Positions 59,320 to 64,000 of a stretch of DNA of 64,000 nt are shown piece by piece (position 1 is the stretch's first letter; each line of letters opens with the position of its first letter). The stretch covers positions 62,001 to 126,000 of the forward strand of contig JAFUQU010000014.1 in NCBI GenBank assembly GCA_017472255.1, in the 5' to 3' direction. Under the pieces are notes generated by a model that worked only from the letters and a program-made list of their open reading frames with translations, ran no database searches and was not told where the DNA came from. The position numbers and the translations under genes were made by a program. This stretch comes from Clostridia bacterium (GTDB lineage: Bacteria > Bacillota > Clostridia > Oscillospirales > CAG-272).

Positions 59320-60132
59320 ATGAAACGATTGGCAGGAATCCTTCTGATTCTGACGCTCACGCTGCTCTGCGGACTGCCCGTCTGCGCGGACAGCGTGATA
59401 CCCGCCGAACGCCAGCTTCCTCTGCTGGTGGACAACGCCGGGCTGCTGGACAGCGGCGAATATGACTCGCTGCTCCGTCTGCTGGAGACGGTGTCGAACA
59501 AATATGAGTGCGAGGTAGCGGTGGTCACGGTGGACAGCCTTGGCGGCAAATCCGCCCAAGCCTACGCCGACGATTTTTACGATTATAACGGCTATGGCTG
59601 CGGTTCGGATGACAGCGGCATTCTGCTGCTGGTGGCGATGGGCGAGCGGGAGTGGCATATCACTACATATGGTTATGGCATCCGTGCCATCACGGACTAT
59701 GGCATCGACTATCTGTCCGGGCGTTTTCTCGACGATTTGAGCGACGGATATTATTACGATGCTTTTTCCACCTTTGCCAATGACTGCGGCAAACTGCTGG
59801 AGATGGCGCGAAACGGTGAGCCGTATGATATTGGCTACAGGGAGCCATACTCGGTTTTCAACTATCTGCTGCCGTCGCTGATTGTCGGTCTGATAGCTGC
59901 CCTGATCTACACGGGCGTGCTGAAATCCCAGCTGAAATCGGTGCGTAGCCAAACTGCGGCCGCCAGCTATGTGGTGCGGGACAGCCTGAATCTGACCGAT
60001 CAGCGGGATCATTTCCTGTACCGCAATGTGAACAAGGTGCGGCGAAGCGACGATTCCCATTCGGGCGGCGGAAGCCGTACCCATTCCAGCTCCTCCGGAC
60101 GCAGCCACGGCGGCGGTGGAGGACGGTTTTAG
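59320..60132 (+). CDS. ydjH: YdjH-like TPM-domain membrane protein
   Basis: A 270-residue protein with a signal peptide (MKRLAGILLILTLTLLCGLP), an extracellular TPM domain (VDNAGLLDSGEYDSLLRLLE, CEVAVVTVDSLGGKSAQAYA, GILLLVAMGEREWHI), one membrane helix (about residues 182-205) and a Ser/Gly/His-rich tail ending HGGGGGRF. This is the YdjH layout. GAGGTG lies six bases before ATG at 59320. It ends the operon. Confidence 0.88.
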   Translation: MKRLAGILLILTLTLLCGLPVCADSVIPAERQLPLLVDNAGLLDSGEYDSLLRLLETVSNKYECEVAVVTVDSLGGKSAQAYADDFYDYNGYGCGSDDSGILLLVAMGEREWHITTYGYGIRAITDYGIDYLSGRFLDDLSDGYYYDAFSTFANDCGKLLEMARNGEPYDIGYREPYSVFNYLLPSLIVGLIAALIYTGVLKSQLKSVRSQTAAASYVVRDSLNLTDQRDHFLYRNVNKVRRSDDSHSGGGSRTHSSSSGRSHGGGGGRF

Positions 60133-60180
60133 GTGAACAGCAGTGATGCCGCTGTCCTTAACTTAAAAAAATGAGCAAAA

Positions 60181-60227
60181 GATATCCCCCGTCGCTCCAA
60201 TTTGAGAACGGCGGAGGATGTCTTTTT
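60181..60227 (+). terminator. Terminator of the ydjIGH operon
   Basis: A 14-bp stem with one mismatch and G-U pairs (60181-60194 with 60209-60222), then TTTTT. It lies just before the convergent sigma factor stop. Confidence 0.75.
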
Positions 60228-60235
60228 CGTTTGTC

Positions 60236-61885
60236 TTAACGAATATCAATATACGCGCCAATTGCGGTGCTTGTGGTTTCGTCATATTTCAGCCATCCAT
60301 CGGAGACCGCCTGTTCGATGATATATCCAAGCGTATAGCTTCCACGGCATATTTCTCTTACCAGTGCATCCATCATATATTTTTGAGCATGAATGCTTTT
60401 TGGCAGATCATGATACAGAATATCACAAACCTTATGATTTATTTCGGCTAAGATTTCTGATATCGCATCTGTGAGCTTTTTTCGCGCTTCGGCGTGTTCA
60501 ATGAACTGATTGCTGAATGTTTTCTTATCACAGAATTTCAAAAACTTTTTCGTTTCACGACTATCGAACACTGCTATATGAGGAACATACTTGCCATTGC
60601 ACTTGCGGATATAATCATATTTTTCAAGTTTTGCGGCAATATCATTTTCCTCGTTGTGTTTTCCATCTGCAAGCCGCCGCAGTACGCTCGTTTCAGCTTC
60701 AGAAAGGCTTGAGGGTGTTTGATTCCATATATTTTTATATCCATATCGATAATGTACAAATCCATTTGTCTGACAATGGAATCCAACGCCTTTTGGCGTT
60801 TTTTCATATGATTCGAGCGCAATCACATCCCATTTTCCATGATTGTTGCGTTCGGTGTGTCCGAATGTTGTTTTGGGTGATGCTTTACATAAATCATATA
60901 ATTCTTTGTAATGGTGCATCAAAAGAACCCACTTTGCCTCGTCGTATGACAGCCACTTACCGTAATAGTTTGCACCCGCTTCTTGAAACTGTTCCATAAG
61001 CCTGTCGATGTTTTCTTCGAGTATGGGCATCAGACGCGAAAGTACATCGGAGTAAAAACAATGCAGTTTTTCCTGTGCTTCGCGGCTGATAATTGGAAAT
61101 GCTGTTTCGTATTTACTGTCTGTTTTTGAGAGTACGGTCTCGTAAACGAGATGCTCCAAAACATCTTCCATATAAGGCAATGCTACACCCATCTCGATTG
61201 CCAATTCGTCCGCCGTGCTCGGGTTAGCATAGCAAGCCAGAAAGATATTTTGATTTAATTTCGGATCCATTAAAGTCCATGGCTGACCAAGTTCACCCGG
61301 TCGATCACAAACATTTGCATAGATGATTTCCTCCGGTTTGTAACTCCGTACACCAAATTCTTTTGCCATATCCATACCTTCCTTCAAAACAATTCTCGCG
61401 CGGTACAGCTTTTGTTTTACCGCGGCTTCAGAAAGGGAGAGAGAATCAGCGATTTCACGGACGCTTTTATCCTCTATGTAATAGGCAACAACGACATTTC
61501 GGTATTCGCGCCCGATAAATGCAAGCTCACGTCTGAGCAGGGAGAGCTGTTCCTCTCGTACCATTTTTTCAAGCGCACTTTCGCTGTCGTCTTCAATGTC
61601 ATAGTCGCCAATATCGGTGTCAGTAACTGATTCCGCTTTTTTGTGCTTTGTGTCTGCCCATACAGAATAACGATTCCGTGCGATCTGCCATACCCATGCT
61701 GAAAAACTCGCAGGAATGATTCCTTTATTCAGGGCGGTCAGTATGCTCAGCGCAATATCTTGCGTTAAATCTTCTGCTTCATTGCTGTTTCCCGTCCTTT
61801 TGAGACAGAAATAAAAGAGCTTTTCCATATAGTTTTCTGAAAATTCCGTGATCAGCTTTTCGGTCATGGCAGTTGCTTCAGCCAT
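60236..61885 (-). CDS. ECF-type sigma factor with large C-terminal extension
   Basis: A 549-residue protein. Residues 8-175 are a group IV sigma factor: region 2 (SNEAEDLTQDIALSILTALN, ASFSAWVWQIARNRYSVW) and region 4 (SVREIADSLSLSEAAVKQKL, YRARIVLKEG). The remaining 370 residues include a winged-helix-like part (PSTADELAIEMGVALPYMED) and a helical domain of unknown function; I recognise no sensor family. Such tails may replace a separate anti-sigma factor. The gene is AT-rich compared with its neighbours, a sign of transfer. GGGAGG precedes ATG at 61885. Confidence 0.85.
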   Translation of the reverse strand: MAEATAMTEKLITEFSENYMEKLFYFCLKRTGNSNEAEDLTQDIALSILTALNKGIIPASFSAWVWQIARNRYSVWADTKHKKAESVTDTDIGDYDIEDDSESALEKMVREEQLSLLRRELAFIGREYRNVVVAYYIEDKSVREIADSLSLSEAAVKQKLYRARIVLKEGMDMAKEFGVRSYKPEEIIYANVCDRPGELGQPWTLMDPKLNQNIFLACYANPSTADELAIEMGVALPYMEDVLEHLVYETVLSKTDSKYETAFPIISREAQEKLHCFYSDVLSRLMPILEENIDRLMEQFQEAGANYYGKWLSYDEAKWVLLMHHYKELYDLCKASPKTTFGHTERNNHGKWDVIALESYEKTPKGVGFHCQTNGFVHYRYGYKNIWNQTPSSLSEAETSVLRRLADGKHNEENDIAAKLEKYDYIRKCNGKYVPHIAVFDSRETKKFLKFCDKKTFSNQFIEHAEARKKLTDAISEILAEINHKVCDILYHDLPKSIHAQKYMMDALVREICRGSYTLGYIIEQAVSDGWLKYDETTSTAIGAYIDIR

Positions 61886-61941
61886 TCTCTCGCCTCCCTT
61901 CGTCTATATAGTGTGGCAAATTCGAATTTGGTAACGGAACT

Positions 61942-63339
61942 TTACAACGTTACGCCGTTTTTGAAGATGGCAATGTCAAAATACCCGCGTTTTTCGCCTT
62001 CGGTCGGCACGCCGCCCGCGCAGTCAAGACAGACCTGCATGAGCCGCCCGCTCAGGTCATCCATATCCACACCCTCCAGCAGAACACCGGCGGCGAAGTC
62101 AATCCAGTGGGGCTTGATGGCGGTCAAACGGCTGTTGGTGGCGATTTTCAGCGTGGGAACCGGTGCGCAAAGGGGCGTGCCGCGTCCCGTGGTGAACAGA
62201 ATCATATGCGCTCCCGCCGCCGTCAGATTGGTACAGGCTACCAGATCGTTGCCCGGCCCGTCCACCAGATATAGTCCGCCTGTCCGCGGCGGTGTCACGC
62301 CATATTCCAACGCACCGCAGAGGGGAACGTGTCCGCCCTTCTGCACACAGCCCAGCGACTTTTCTTCCAACGTGGTGATGCCGCCCGCCACATTGCCGGG
62401 AGAGGGATTGTCCGAAATGCCTTCGCCGTGGGAAATGTAATATTCCCGGAAACGGCGAATCATGCCCGCCGCCTCGTCGAAAACCGCCCGGTCGGTGCTG
62501 CGGGAGAGCAGCGTCTGCTCCGCGCCGAAGCTCTCGGGAATTTCGGTCATGAGAATGGTGGAACCGTGGGCGGCGAAGCGCTCCATCGTCCGTCCAACCA
62601 GCGGATTGGCGGTGATGCCGCTATAGCCGTCGCTCCCGCCGCATTTGATGCCGATGCGCAGTTTGGAAAGCGGGATATTGCAGCGTATATCTTGGTTCAT
62701 CCGCTCTGACAGCTCATGGAGAATCGTCATGCCCTCGGCGATTTCATCGCCGCAGTCCTGTAGGTTCAGGAAGCGCACCCGCTGGGCGTCGTAATCGCCC
62801 AGCACGCCCTTCAGCAGATCGATGTGGTTTTCCTCGCAGCCAAGTCCCAGCACCAGTACGCCGCCTGCGTTGGGATGGCGAATCAGTCCGCAGAGAATCT
62901 GCTGGGTCATCAACAGGTCGCCGCCCAGCTGGGAACAGCCGAACTGGTGGGTCAGCGCCTTCGTCGGAACGCCCGAAGCGCACATTTTATCCGCCAGCAC
63001 CTTCGCGATGCAGTTGGCGCAGCCCACGGTGGGGATTATCCACAGCTCGTTGCGGATTCCGGCGCTGCCGTCGGCGCGAAGATAGCCGGAAAAAGTACCG
63101 CTCTGCTGCGGCGTTTCGGCGGCGGGCTTGGGGGTGTACTCCCACACGCCGCTTCCCGACAGAGACGAGCGCAGATTGTGGGTATGAACGTGCTCGCCCG
63201 CCTGGATGTCTGCGGTGGCGTGACCAATGGGATAGCCGTATTTGATGATATCCTCGCCTTTTTTAATGTGTCGCAGGGCGAATTTGTGACCGCTGTCGGG
63301 ATTGATTTCCACGTTATCAGAGGGATGTATGCGTATCAT
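61942..63339 (-). CDS. uxaA: Altronate dehydratase
   Basis: Dehydrates altronate to 2-keto-3-deoxygluconate in galacturonate breakdown. The 465-residue protein has an N-terminal SAF domain (residues 10-60, DSGHKFALRHIKKGEDIIKY) and the UxaA catalytic part (SGYLRADGSAGIRNELWIIP, CGGSDGYSGITANPLVG, DGPGNDLVACTNLTAAGAHM). Both are fused as in E. coli UxaA. GGAGG lies six bases before ATG at 63339, inside the 3' end of uxaB (23-bp overlap). Confidence 0.94.
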   Translation of the reverse strand: MIRIHPSDNVEINPDSGHKFALRHIKKGEDIIKYGYPIGHATADIQAGEHVHTHNLRSSLSGSGVWEYTPKPAAETPQQSGTFSGYLRADGSAGIRNELWIIPTVGCANCIAKVLADKMCASGVPTKALTHQFGCSQLGGDLLMTQQILCGLIRHPNAGGVLVLGLGCEENHIDLLKGVLGDYDAQRVRFLNLQDCGDEIAEGMTILHELSERMNQDIRCNIPLSKLRIGIKCGGSDGYSGITANPLVGRTMERFAAHGSTILMTEIPESFGAEQTLLSRSTDRAVFDEAAGMIRRFREYYISHGEGISDNPSPGNVAGGITTLEEKSLGCVQKGGHVPLCGALEYGVTPPRTGGLYLVDGPGNDLVACTNLTAAGAHMILFTTGRGTPLCAPVPTLKIATNSRLTAIKPHWIDFAAGVLLEGVDMDDLSGRLMQVCLDCAGGVPTEGEKRGYFDIAIFKNGVTL

Positions 63340-64000
63340 GCTCTACCTCCTCGGCGTATTCGGAAAGATCGCTGCCCCACAGTGCCGCGTTCGCCAGAAT
63401 ATCCCGGACGGACGTACTGCGCATATATGCAATCTTTTCGTCGGTATCGTTGGGTGTGCCGTCCTTGTACAGCCTGATCAGCATGGCCAGCGAAAAGAGC
63501 AGGTGGGACGGGCGCCTGCCGGTTTTCGCCTGATAAGCGAGAATCGACGGCAGCACGCGGACCCGGAACTTGTCCAGCGAGTTCAGCGCAATCGAACGGC
63601 AGAGATGATGGATGTAGGGGTTGGAGAAGCGCTCCAGCACGTCCTTCGCGTAGGCTTCGGCTTCGGCGGGATCGGAGTCGAGCGAGGGGATAATTTCCTC
63701 AAAGAGGCAGGCTTCCAGATGCCCGCGCAGTATCGAGTCGCTCATGCATTCGCCCACCGTTTCCACACCCCGCAGCAGGGCGTAGGGAATCATGGAGGTG
63801 TGCGCACCGTTGAGAATGCGCACCTTGAGGGTTCGGTATGGATTGATATCCGGCACCCAGCGCACGTTCAGCCCGATTTTTGCGAAGGGAAGGCGCTCGT
63901 CCTCCTCGCCATCGATGACCCACAGATGGAAGTATTCACTGGTATTGACCAGCGTGTCCTCGTAGGGCAGATCGATGCTGTCTCCTTCGCCAGGCTTGCC
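63317..64000 (-). CDS. uxaB: Tagaturonate reductase, C-terminal part
   Basis: Reduces tagaturonate to altronate with NADH, the step before UxaA. The frame is open to the right edge of the window, so the N-terminal NAD domain is missing. The visible 227 residues belong to the mannitol-dehydrogenase family C-domain: ILNGAHTSMIPYALLRG carries the catalytic lysine-region/histidine motif, preceded by LPYEDTLVNTSEYFHLWVID. It is followed by uxaA with overlap, giving an uxaB-uxaA operon for hexuronate use. Confidence 0.9.
   Translation of the reverse strand, partial: GKPGEGDSIDLPYEDTLVNTSEYFHLWVIDGEEDERLPFAKIGLNVRWVPDINPYRTLKVRILNGAHTSMIPYALLRGVETVGECMSDSILRGHLEACLFEEIIPSLDSDPAEAEAYAKDVLERFSNPYIHHLCRSIALNSLDKFRVRVLPSILAYQAKTGRRPSHLLFSLAMLIRLYKDGTPNDTDEKIAYMRSTSVRDILANAALWGSDLSEYAEEVEHDTHTSL

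Noticed and set aside
61931..61953. GTAACG/CGTTAC inverted repeat after uxaA
   Set aside because: Only 6 bp and no T tract; too short to call a terminator or operator.
1..64000. CRISPR array, rRNA operon, prophage, insertion sequence with transposase
   Set aside because: No spaced identical repeats, rRNA motifs, phage structural genes or DDE/HUH transposase were found; the serine recombinase is the only mobility gene.

Overview
The window looks like a chromosomal segment of a low-to-mid GC Firmicute of class Clostridia, most plausibly an Oscillospirales/Ruminococcaceae-type gut bacterium. The evidence is a WalR/WalK/YycH/YycI operon, a Firmicute-type LexA box, infC-rpmI-rplT with an attenuator leader, a YdjI/YdjG/YdjH set, ECF-type vitamin uptake, sigma-A promoters with near-consensus boxes and 17-18 bp spacers, strong AGGAGG ribosome sites and frequent TTG starts. 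The genus cannot be fixed from the sequence alone.

Layout. 1-4.5 kb: end of tpiA, an EamA permease, mnmA, a small-molecule kinase, a decayed DUF4832-type glycosidase gene and tRNA-Gln(CTG). 4.2-10 kb (minus): a small membrane protein, prfB, a YxjI-like protein, a glycosyltransferase, an ABC-F ATPase and lexA with its SOS box. 10.2-14.2 kb: a membrane protein, a GNAT enzyme and a large lipoprotein. 14.2-20.5 kb: infC-rpmI-rplT, a SpoU methyltransferase, nagA, metG, tatD. 20.5-24.1 kb: three small regulatory or unknown cassettes (ArsR-DUF2087 with operators, XRE-SHOCT, a membrane protein plus an aminoglycoside-nucleotidyltransferase-like gene). 24.1-25.9 kb: a serine recombinase with a partner gene, bounded by a 10-bp inverted repeat and set between two converging terminators. 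25.9-36.5 kb: vitamin B6 uptake/kinase, a LacI regulator, a GH39-like glycosidase, a deacetylase, two tandem HAD phosphatases, a sugar isomerase-like protein, a sialidase-like protein and lysA.

36.6-50.4 kb (plus): PHP protein, metallophosphoesterase, RluA, DUF3810 protease-like protein, a degenerate polysaccharide deacetylase, walR-walK-yycH-yycI, murA, trmN6 and rsmI. This is an envelope-homeostasis block: WalRK governs wall metabolism and MurA starts peptidoglycan synthesis. 50.5-54.7 kb: a GH99-like protein, gap with a structured leader, a DUF1846 protein. 54.7-60.2 kb: a secreted CBM9/DOMON-like protein divergent from an AraC regulator, then ydjI-ydjG-ydjH. 60.2-64 kb (minus): an ECF sigma factor with a large extra domain, uxaA and partial uxaB for hexuronate breakdown.

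Together the genes combine housekeeping (translation, wall synthesis, SOS control) with glycan and hexuronate use typical of a gut saccharolytic anaerobe. The least explained items are the recombinase/partner unit with matching boundary repeats, three tandem 17-bp palindromes fused in frame to the end of yycH, the sigma factor fusion, the ArsR-DUF2087 operator cassette, and two relic glycosidase genes, one of which matches the end of an intact GH99-like gene 16 kb away. No rRNA, CRISPR array or prophage was seen.
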